Position numbers and translations under genes: made by a program. Shown piece after piece: positions 54,838-64,000 of a stretch of 64,000 bases of DNA. Origin of the DNA: Brienomyrus brachyistius (Eukaryota > Chordata > Actinopteri > Osteoglossiformes > Mormyridae); the NCBI RefSeq assembly GCF_023856365.1, contig NC_064542.1:23654127-23718126 (forward strand), in the 5' to 3' direction. The notes under the pieces are model-generated. The model was not told the DNA's origin. It saw nothing but the letters and a program-made list of their open reading frames with translations, and did not search any database. Every line of letters begins with the position of its first letter. The first letter of the stretch is position 1.

Positions 54838-55045
54838 TCGGTGTGCCGCGTCGGTGTGCCGCGTCGGAGTGCCGCTTCGGTGTGCCGCGTCGGAGTGCCG
54901 CGTCGGTGTGCCGCGTCGGAGTGCCGCTTCAGTGTGCCGCGTCGGTGTGCCGCGTCGGAGTGCCGCGTCGGAGTGCCGCTTCGGTGTGCCGCTTCGGTGT
55001 GCCGCGTCGGTGTGCCGCGTCGGTGTGCCGCGTCGGTGTGCCGCG
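54838..55045 (+). repeat. 13-bp CpG-rich minisatellite, exactly 16 units
   Basis: The unit is tcggtgtgccgcg with variants at two positions (tcggagtgccgct and similar). 208 bp is exactly 16 x 13 with no indel. Each unit holds up to three CpGs. Frames are open because no unit contains a stop. Confidence 0.95.
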
Positions 55046-55049
55046 TACG

Positions 55050-58000
55050 TTCCCGCTTCCACGGCTTTGCTTTGTGATGAATAGAGAGGAAATAACGACC
55101 CAGTCCACGGCACCAATCTCATCTCTGTCTCAGAACCTCCGATTCCTTTCAAATAGCATCTAATGAGCCTGGAAAGAGCAGGCAACTCATATTCCTGCAG
55201 CCAAACACTGGCGTGTTTGTGTCTGTCATCCTGCATTAATTTAACTTAGCGTCTTCCAGGGAGCGCAAACACATCCAGCCCATAAAAGCTCATCCCGGTG
55301 CTTTTATTTTTTAGAAATGCATTAAAAACGGAGCGCTGGCTTCCCGCAGGTAAAACTATTGAACATAACAGCTACAGCACAAGCCTGTGCTGGTCGTGTA
55401 GAAAGAGATGCATCACAGTCAGGAGGGGGCGTCACCGAGTTCCAGCGTGACCCATGCCCTGACAAGGCCCTCCACTGCAGTCCAAGGACATCTTGCCTTT
55501 ACCGGACCGTGAAGTCAGAGCGCCTCGATATTCTGCTGTTTTGCTGGACACCCCCGGCGTCCATCTTTCTCATCTTTGCATCCACCTTGATGCCAAGCTG
55601 AACCGAGCAGGAGAACAAGAATACGAGCCGCCTTGGAAACATGTTACCTACGAGGCCGGGAACGCAACAATCAGTGTAACACCAGTGTGGAATTAGAGAG
55701 GTTTGTCTGATTCAGCCAAATCTCCATTCCTGCGTTCCTGTCCCAGCGGTCAAGTCGACTTGTATGAAATGGTGTCCCTAAGGCATACTGACTCATACTG
55801 GCTGCACTCTTGGTAAGAGGGCCCCTCCTACTCAGAAAGATGGTGCAAGGCAATTCCTTAAAGATGTTCCAGCATGCTCCTGGCATTTCTATTTTAGATG
55901 CTTGGTACCTGTTTATCCAGCATCAACTGAGGAAGCAAATCTAAATTTAATCCTAGTGGGACAACAGGTAGCTGAGTGGTTGAGGCTACAGACTCAAACC
56001 CAAAGCCTGTCAGATGTAATGTCGTATAATGCTTAGTGTTGTGTACAGTCTTCCTTCGAAGACTGACAGCCCCCCCTCCCCCATTTTCACCCAGGTAAGG
56101 ATTGACTACGAGCCATTTCACTCAATCACTAAATCTTGCTGAATCTTCTTGGATGAAAGTAATACAATCTATTCCTCCCCAAATGCCTCCGATCTGCCAA
56201 TGAAAGTCTTGCTGGAATTCAGCACTTACAGCCCAGTTTCAATTAAAATTCTTCTCGCCATGTGTTGAGAGAAAGTGTAGCCCTTGATCCAGTGAACCAC
56301 ATCAAACGACGGCTATTACCAGCGTTAACATTAGTATTAGTATGTCTTTTCTTACTATGATTACAGATTTATTACTGCAAAATGAATAAACAAATATTAT
56401 TTGTATCGAGGAACAAAACCTGTGATACCCCCGCATGCTTTTAAAGATCTGCAGGCCAGGAATATCCAAATTGAGGTATAACATGCATCATGTGCTGTTC
56501 ACACTCTGTTTTCTCTTCTTGTCAGACAGAATTGCCCTAAAACGTTTTAACTCTGCTCCAGGAGGCCAAGTTCTTTGTTACAGTCAGGCCTCAAGAGTTC
56601 TGTTTATTACCTTTCCATTTGGGGGAGGACAACGATTGTCTATCAAGGCCAAGCTCACCCCCTCCCTCACAAACATGTCCAGACACAGCTCCCGCACCCC
56701 ACCGGGCTGAGGACCCAGCTTGTTCCTGACACATTCAGGAAGGCGAACCCTTCCAGGTGCCTCCTGCTCTCTTTTTATCTGTGTGACTTCACGTGGAGGC
56801 TAATGTCGCTAGACAGCCCTATTTGTTTTCCTCTGAAAGAGCAGGGAAGATCAAATCGAGCCACCACGGACACCGTGGCCTTACTACCCTCCCGCTGCCC
56901 ACCCAGAGCAACCCAATACCATCAGGTTACTGGGAGGCACCACGGTCAGGCGTGGCCCAAGGTCATACTGCAGATTGTTCAGGCTGTATTAGCAGAGGCC
57001 ACTGGGCAACCAGGGACCACCAAGGTGAGACCGGTCACTTTAGCTCTGACTAACTGACAGCAGAAACATTAACATGAAGAAGCCACAGAATTATGGGATG
57101 GATATACACATTCTAATATCTTCAGGGTTTTTTAGAAAAGGAAGAGGCTGAAAGTTTTAAATTAGAGAGAGACTGATGCTGGGAAACTTTTTTTTATCTA
57201 AAACATTACACTTTTTTTCCACAAACTCTAAAAGTGAGAAAAGCCTGAGGAGCAGATAGTGTGAATGTACATGCTGTTGTAAAAAAATCAGAAAAGATAC
57301 TAACGGTGCAAATGAAGGAAAAATACATGGCATCCATATACGTTTGTGTCAGAACATCTAAACGACATTGAAGGCTACCTGACAGCCCCGTAACTCCTAT
57401 CCAGTGAGGTCTGACCAATCTCCTTCTGCAGAGGACAATGCATGGCGATCAATCTCGCGTCCATGTGGGCGCCAATAAGAACGCTGATCTCCTGCAGCTC
57501 GTCAGGCTATAATTACGGTTAACCAGGTACAACTGTGTGTCCGATAAAGCCCGCTGTGAACTCCCTGGGTAGCTCTTTCCTGTAACGCGGGAACGACTGG
57601 ACACCATGGCCTGCTAATCTCAGCGCTTTGAAAGATTATTCTAAAGAGTCTTTGCTATATATCTATCCTCCTGAGAACATGTCAGGGGCTAACAGTTAAA
57701 AATTGAGTTGTTGAGCTGCCTGCCCTTCCTGAAGTGCTTCCTGAACTACTGGCAATGCAAACAGCTTCCTCCTGTGTCTCCCTAGACATATTCAAGCAAT
57801 AATATTACACTAATAACGCGAACACATAGGCCATTGCTCATGATACTAGATCACCAGTGTGTTCGATTGATCCAGACGAGCCGGAAAACATGAATATACC
57901 ATTGTTCCATTTTGTCTTTATAAATGACCCTCTTATATTCCACTGTTTATGGCTGAAAATAATGCTGGTTAAAAATTCTCTCACACAGGCTCCCCTTTGT

Positions 58001-58265
58001 GCTCAACGTACATGATTCTGCGATATGACATCCACCGAAAAATTAAACTCAAAAACAATAAAACAACAAACACAATGTATTGTTTATAGTCTAAAAATTA
58101 TATGTATGATTTGCCTGACATGTTGTAGCATACAGACCCAGGAATTCTGCTCTGTCCATGAGCTGAAACTGAAGAACAGACAATCCTACAGCAACATAAC
58201 GTAACAAACTGAATGTTTTTCCTGTTTCAGAATTTGTGATCCAGCCAAATTTCGTCCATGGTGTT
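55050..58265. other. intron sequence, no gene recognised
   Basis: A possible decayed SINE lies at about 55955-56060 (gtagctgagtggttgagg, then actcaaacccaaagcc). Nothing else was recognised. Confidence 0.45.
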
Positions 58266-58270
58266 TGGAT

Positions 58271-58576
58271 ATCCATCCATCCGTCTGTCCTTCCGTCCAT
58301 CCATCCATTCGTCTGTCCATCCATCCATCCGTCTGTCCGTCCGTCCATCCATCCATCCATCCATCTGTCCGTCCATCTATCCATCCATCCGTCTGTCCAT
58401 CCATCCGTCTGTCCGTCCAACCATCCGTCTGTCCGTCCATCCATCCGTCTGTCCGTCCATCCATCCGTCTGTCCATCCATCCCTCCGTCCATCCTTCTGT
58501 CTGTCTGTCCATCCATCCATCATCCATCCATCCATCCATCATCCATCCATCCATCCATCCATCCAACCACCCATCC
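58271..58576 (+). repeat. (ATCC/GTCC/GTCT)n tetranucleotide array, about 300 bp
   Basis: The array mixes atcc, gtcc and gtct units in higher-order blocks such as atccgtctgtccgtcc, then returns to pure atcc with two single-unit contractions near 58521 and 58540. The open frames across it are repeat artefacts. Confidence 0.95.
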
Positions 58577-59590
58577 TGGACAAGGTTACACAAGGACCAC
58601 TGTCCTATCCCGAACAGCGTAGGACCCAACAGAGTTATCCACTGGGATCTGAGTATATGACAGGATATACAGATTCAGGACATTCAGGGGCATCTCTTAA
58701 CCTCACAATAACCTTGAGTGTTATGTAACATTCTTCGGTAAATAAATTATGTCAGTATCCAAATATTGTGTTATTTTTTCCCACTCAGGTATTGTTTGAT
58801 CTAATATTCAATTTTGTTTGAAGATCCAGTAAGATTCCGTGACAAAAATATGCAAACATTCCGAAAATGAGGCATGCGTTTTCCTTTTTTTTCAGAAATC
58901 TGTATGCATGTTGCAGTTGCCGCTACAGAAAGAACAGTGGCATCACTGAATGGGAAGTTTATACTCCGGGTGATGCAGCACAAACGTATAATGTTCCTAC
59001 TTGTTCAAACCGCTTTTGGGCAAATCTGAAGATGCCAGGTGGAGCTGGGTCACTGCATATGCAGCAGAGAAACTGTAAAAAATGCCACATTGATAATATC
59101 TGTGTGACTCTGCATTGTTACTTGCATGCCTGAATGGGTCAGATGTGCACTCCTTTATGTTTGTAGTTAAATATTTTATATTGCTCTCATTGTATGCTAA
59201 TGGAATCTCTGTTCTTTGATATAAGTTCTGGTGCTGACAGTTATGTATGCTATAACATCACCATATCAATTTAAATGTAGCAGCTAACAATTAAATCATT
59301 TTTAAAATCACTGACTTGGCATATGATTTACTCTAGTTAAGTAAAAGCCATTGGCTGTGTGGATGGTGATTAAAATGGTTTTCATTAGGAGTTTATAGAT
59401 ATGATGGCCGAACACGCTCTGATAATCACAGAACTGGCTCACGTGCCAAGTGCTGACTATTGGATAACATACTAAGTCCCCAGTCGTTCAGAGAGCCTTC
59501 CTCCCAGTTCCCTCCATTCAGTTCGCTTAATTCTCTAATCATAGGACTTACACAACACTTGTTTTTTTCATACCATTTACTGCAGTTTAG
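58577..59590. other. intron sequence, nothing recognised
   Basis: No repeats or coding features that I can support. Confidence 0.5.
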
Positions 59591-59596
59591 TTAAGT

Positions 59597-60046
59597 GTTA
59601 TGCGTTTCAGTGTTATGCGTTTCAGTGTAATGCGTTTCAGTGTTTTGCGTTTCAGTGTAATGCGTTTCAGTGTTTTGCGTTTCAGTGTAATGCGTTTCAG
59701 TGTTTTGCGTTTCAGTGTAATGCGTTTCAGTGTTTTGCGTTTCAGTGTAATGCGTTTCAGTGTAATGCGTTTCAGTGTAATGCGTTTCAGTGTTATGCCT
59801 TTCAGTGTTATGCGTTTCGGTGTTATGCCTTTCGGTGTAATGCGTTTCAGTGTTATGCGTTTCAGTGTTATGCGTTTCAGTGTTATGCGTTTCAGTGTTA
59901 TGCGTTTCAGTGTTATGCCTTTCAGTGTTATGCGTTTCAGTGTTATTCCTTTCAGTGTTATGCGTTTCAGTGTTATTCCTTTCAGTGTTATGCTTTTCAG
60001 TGTTATGCCTTTCAGTGTAATGCGTTTCAGTGTTATGCATTTCAGT
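59597..60046 (+). repeat. 15-bp minisatellite, exactly 30 units
   Basis: The unit is gttatgcgtttcagt with variants gtaa, gttt, cct and tcc. 450 bp is exactly 30 x 15. In the left part, units with gttt and gtaa alternate four times, forming a 30-bp higher-order repeat (about 59642-59761). Because 15 is divisible by three, each open frame has a five-residue period on both strands. These are not considered genes. Confidence 0.95.
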
Positions 60047-61250
60047 TTAAGCATTTGTTTATGTGCAATTCAGAGAGATAATGTAAAAACAAGCATTTAA
60101 ATGGCCATCAACCCATTCTACCACATGCCAATATATTTGAAATATAGTATTTCACAGAGTTAAATAATTACATATTTTGCTTTGTCATTTCTTCACGAGT
60201 AATATTTCAGAGAAGAAACCACAATGGGTATTTCTATTAACCACAAATCTGAAGGCATCAGCATCAGAACTTAGTAGTATTAGTACTTTTGTCAGTGATT
60301 TAGCCCAAAGTATTTTTATGCAGTGCAGAGTTACTCACAGTAACATTATGCAGTATTTCTTTATGATGTTTGTGTCAATAGATTATAAGACATAAAAAGA
60401 ACATTCACCATTAGAAAATGTAAGAACACTGCATTACTATTGGTGGTAAAGGTGTATTTGAAATACATGCTGTAGAAAAAACTCTGATCATATCCAAGTA
60501 AGTGAGAAGGGGAAATGCAAAGAAAAGCACAACTCTCTCGTTCCTACATGATGCAAGAAATGGCAAGAAATAGCAGCAAAAAATAGGAAAGGACAGAGAA
60601 GTAGGAAATCACAAAACTGTGAGAGGGTTCAAAACGGCACTACTTAAAGCTGGCTCTCATTTTTATCTGGAAAGTGGTTAAACCCATGTTTGCTGCTCCC
60701 TTTCTGCGCTTAAGCTGTGTGGAAATCAGCCCTTTATCTTCCCTGAAAGAGCAAAACTGAGACTGCAACAGGCTGGGTCTGCAGATACTTGTTGCTAAGA
60801 ATTTGCCAAAGTATTTCAATACATGAACAAGTGCATTCAGGTTACTTATATCAAGGTTGCCTCATTAATAAATAATAATAATAATAATAATATTTTGGGT
60901 GCACTTTCAAATTGTCTATTCTGAATATTGTCGTGTGAATAATAGCACCAAACAGTACAATACTGATTGACTATACCAGTATGAACATTACTGGGCTGTT
61001 CAACTGCTTCCCCAAGTTTTCTCAAGAATTCTGCACTGTATTGGGGCCGGTGAGCAATGATGAACATAAGCGGAGCTGCAGATTAAATGGTATCATTATT
61101 CGTCAAGGCTAGCATATTGTACAGTATGTTGACTGAATCTATATTATACAGCCGTGTTTAAAACTTTTTGCTGAGAGCTGAGAGAAAATGATGTATTTTG
61201 TGACTTACATGCACTGTAAAATGCAGGGCATGGTGATTAGCACGATAAAC
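60047..61250. other. intron sequence with a short (AAT)n tract
   Basis: An (AAT)n tract lies at about 60867-60892. Nothing else was recognised. Confidence 0.5.
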
Positions 61251-61254
61251 ATGT

Positions 61255-61935
61255 TCCAGTCACGGCTACATGCTGAGGTTAATTGGAGATATAAAATGGA
61301 AAGTAGGTGTGCAGGTGTGAGTGAATGACGAGTGAGTGAATGGCGTGTGAGTGAATGGCGTGTGAGTGAATGGGGTGTGAGTGAATGGTGTGTGAATGAA
61401 TGGTGTGTGAGTGAATGGTGTGTGAGTGAATGGTGTGTGAATGAATGGTGTGTGAGTGAATGATGTGTGAATGAATGGCGTGTGAGTGAATGGGGTGTGA
61501 GTGAATGGCGTGTGAGTGAATGGTGTGTGAATGAATGGTGTGTGAGTGAATGGTGTGTGAGTGAATGGTGTGTGAATGAATGGTGTGTGAGTGAATGATG
61601 TGTGAATGAATGGCGTGTGAGTGAATGGCGTGTGAATGAATGGCGTGTGAGTGAATGATGTGTGAATGAATGGTGTGTGAGTGAATGGCGTGTGAGTGAA
61701 TGGTGTGTGAGTGAATGGTGTGTGAATGAATGGTGTGTGAGTGAATGATGTGTGAATGAATGGCGTGTGAGTGAATGGGGTGTGAGTGAATGGTGTGTGA
61801 GTGAATGGTGTGTGAGTGAATGATGTGTGAATGAATGGCGTGTGAGTGAATGGCGTGTGAGTGAATGGTGTGTGAGTGAATGGTGTGTGAGTGAATGGTG
61901 TGTGAGTGTGCCTTGTGATGGGTTGGCACCCCAAC
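61255..61935 (+). mobile_element. family-1 SINE fragment expanded by an internal minisatellite
   Basis: The left flank catgctgaggttaattggag and the right flank gtgtgccttgtgatgggttgg are the sequences that border the 15-mer gtgaatggtgtgtga in the intact SINE at 1769-2124. Between them that 15-mer is repeated 39 times. The SINE head and 3' end are missing or unrecognisable. Confidence 0.9.
61321..61905 (+). repeat. 15-bp minisatellite inside a SINE, exactly 39 units
   Basis: 585 bp is exactly 39 x 15. Units vary at two positions: gtgaatgg(c/t/g)gtgtga and the a/g of gtga/atga. The first unit, gtgaatgacgagtga, is the most divergent. Open frames on the minus strand with Ser-His-Thr or Thr-Pro-Phe periods are artefacts of the repeat. 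Confidence 0.97.
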
Positions 61936-61939
61936 AGCT

Positions 61940-62960
61940 CCATAACATCCATTATAAATTGTGTTGTATCTTTCCAGTTAAAGAATAAAAGCAATCTAAA
62001 TATGAATTGGATAATCTTTGGATGAAAAACAGTCCATTCTTAAAGGTTTAGAATTGTGTCTCTGGATTTATGCTATAAAAACATAACATGGCCGGTTTAT
62101 GGCTGCCAAAACAATTATTCTATTAATAATCAAGCTATTTACATAGACCTTCCAAACATCCATTGTGTCATAATTATTTACATAATTAACATGGAAGAAT
62201 TTTAAATTGTGCTTCATATAGCCCCTGTTATTCAGGCCCTACCCTTAACCCTAACCCTCTCAGGAACCCACAGACATGTCAGATATCTATGTATTTTAGT
62301 TGCTCAGCTTATTTCTTTGAGATATATGCCCTCGGATGTCAAGCATTTATTCGCAAGTTAATAAACCATCATCCTATTCATTTCAGTGGGACATTAGCAT
62401 ACGACGGTTTGCAGTCAGACACAAGCATTATAACGCATTGCATGCACAAAAAAAGCATGAAAGTACAAATTATTGATGAAATCAGGCACAGCTGTTCAGG
62501 CATGCATCAATTTACTGCTTTCTGTGCGTAACAATGGGCACCTAAGGCTAAATATACTGAAACGTCGCAGAAGTTCCAGAAACTGGCAAAATAGCAATGT
62601 GACGTTGGTTAGAATCTGAAATGTCATATAGAATTCATCCTTAAACTAACAGCAGAAGAACAGCCTCATGCTGCTTAGTTAAGTATTCGCTGTGTCCCAT
62701 TCAGGCATTGTTTTCCTTAGGCATTAAAGTCAGTCAGTAAGCCTGTGTGCCTGTCCATCGTGGCAGTGGCCCGGTGACAAAACCTCCCCACCCTGCCTGC
62801 AGCGTCGAGCAGGGACTTGGGAACATTCCCTTGGACACAAGAGTGGGTACACAACTGCTGCTTGTTTACATACCGTGAAAAGAAAACAAACCAAATGAGG
62901 TTCATGTCACAGTCTCTCACCAGCCTGGGTCCTTTTCTCCCCTGAGTAGCTGGAGAGGTA
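61940..62960. other. intron sequence with a short telomere-like motif
   Basis: At 62241-62257, acccttaaccctaaccct contains one to two telomere-like hexamers. Otherwise nothing was recognised. Confidence 0.5.
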
Positions 62961-62977
62961 TGCCTACATGCGGTCTA

Positions 62978-63075
62978 ATCCAGCGTTTCTCAATCTATGG
63001 GCCGCGGACCGGTGGCGGTTCCTGAGTGGGTTCCTGTCGGTCCGTAGAGCGTCGCTTCTGCACCAGTCAGATCAG
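62978..63075 (+). mobile_element. possible hAT-type element end
   Basis: The stretch cagcgtttctcaatctatgg followed by gccgcggaccgg has the wording of hAT-family termini. No matching opposite end was found before the microsatellites at 63084. Confidence 0.45.
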
Positions 63076-63083
63076 GTCAGGTA

Positions 63084-63121
63084 TTATAATAATAATAAAA
63101 TAATAATAATAATAATAATAA

Positions 63122-63201
<80 letters not shown>
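63084..63201 (+). repeat. (AAT)n(ATCT)n compound microsatellite
   Basis: About 39 bp of AAT repeat is followed directly by about 78 bp of ATCT repeat. Confidence 0.95.
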
Positions 63202-63936
63202 CTTCATGCACTACATAGACTGGCATTGCCCGTCACTGGACAATACAAATGCATTCTGGGAGTTTGACATAAAATTCTGTTCAAAATCCTTATGGGACAG
63301 TTAACCCAGGAAACACACATCCCAGGAAATTGCCCTGAAGACCGGAGGGTTGAAAGGGGTTAAATAAAAGTTCCATCCAAGTGCATTTAACTTAAGTGGC
63401 AGCACAGACTCCGAATTGAGGCGTCCTCTCCTACTCAGCAAAATTTGTGACCTCACGCTCGCCTGTAAATGGCAGCCCGGTCATACAGCCAGTCAATAGA
63501 ATAATCCTTCCTGCAAGGAGGTACATACAAGCACTGAGACAAGATTAATGTTCTGTCACAAACTGTAATTCTGATACAGTGCTCCGAGTACAGTTATGCA
63601 GGATATAAAATATTACCTGCAAATTGCTCTTCATACACTATCCCTGCTCCGTTGGGAGGCCTAAATAATCCATACACTTCAAATAACAGAAGCACACACA
63701 GTAGGGTTAATGGGAAAGGTCACCATGACAGCATGTGGCCAGAAAGAGAAAAGGGCAAGAGGCAGGGAGTCAGGAAGCTCGTGGCTCAGGGCCAAAGTTG
63801 GGCCCATTGTTCTCAGAAGTCTCTTCACACTGAATCTGCCTGAGAGGCTCGATTCTGCCTCCATCTTAGCTGCTCAAAACAAGCATCAGCTAAAATAAAC
63901 TCGGTGCTCTTCAAAATATGACTCATTCAGTAGTGT

Positions 63937-63938
<2 letters not shown>
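63202..63938. other. intron sequence, nothing recognised
   Basis: No repeats or coding features that I can support. Confidence 0.5.

Positions 63939-63982
<44 letters not shown>
63939..63982 (+). repeat. (CA)n microsatellite
   Basis: About 22 uninterrupted CA units. Confidence 0.97.
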
Positions 63983-63990
<8 letters not shown>

Positions 63991-64000
63991 GTAATTATAT

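Noticed and set aside
54742..55236. Long frames on both strands through the 13-bp array
   Set aside because: They are stop-free repeat artefacts with a 13-residue period.
58091..58728. Ser-Ile-His-Pro and Asp-Gly-Trp-Met repeat frames
   Set aside because: They are translations of the ATCC-type tetranucleotide array on each strand.
59587..60100. Plus-strand Met-Arg-Phe-Ser-Val repeat protein and minus-strand counterparts
   Set aside because: These are a direct translation of the 15-bp minisatellite, with the same explanation on both strands.
61205..61994. Three overlapping minus-strand frames of over 200 codons with Ser-His-Thr and Thr-Pro-Phe periods
   Set aside because: They coincide with the SINE-internal 15-mer array. 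The unit lacks stops in these frames and there is no non-repeat coding context.

Overview
This window looks like a piece of a teleost fish nuclear genome. The only protein-coding gene I can support is a neuroligin, best matched to neuroligin-3 (nlgn3), on the minus strand. Two coding exons are visible: a 186-bp exon at 38936-39121 and a 790-bp exon at 2495-3284. Their splice sites and phases join exactly across a 35.65-kb intron. The fish assignment rests on the protein sequence, on SINE families typical of ray-finned fish, on several Tc1-like transposon remnants and on very abundant microsatellites. I cannot name the species.

Layout, left to right. Positions 1-2494 are the start of the next intron (the gene runs right to left) with two or three SINEs. 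Then come the 790-bp exon and the large intron. That intron holds a telomere-like non-autonomous DNA element (10.6 kb), a Tc1-like remnant (12.1-12.6 kb), a SINE whose 5' head is tandemly repeated nine extra times (14.9-15.55 kb), a 170-bp CA array (23.6 kb), a second copy of the telomere-like element family (24.6-24.9 kb), and a nested pile of Tc1-like and hAT-like relics (25.2-29.0 kb). From 29 to 38.1 kb it is mostly featureless. The 186-bp exon follows. The remaining 25 kb lies in the upstream part of the gene and carries no exon I could recognise. It contains a LINE reverse-transcriptase remnant (43.1-43.8 kb) and a remarkable set of tandem arrays: 16-bp units (47.0-47.9 kb), 13-bp units (54.8-55.0 kb), tetranucleotides (58.3-58.6 kb), 15-bp units (59.6-60.0 kb) and another 15-bp family inside a SINE (61.3-61.9 kb). 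The first coding exons and the last coding exon (transmembrane segment and cytoplasmic tail) lie outside the window.

The most interesting theme is not a gene system but how satellites start. In at least three places a tandem array can be traced to a specific stretch of a transposable element: a SINE 5' head, a SINE internal 15-mer, and a LINE reverse-transcriptase segment. Telomere-like hexamer tracts likewise sit inside dispersed elements. The long open frames in these arrays are by-products of stop-free repeat units and are not annotated as genes.
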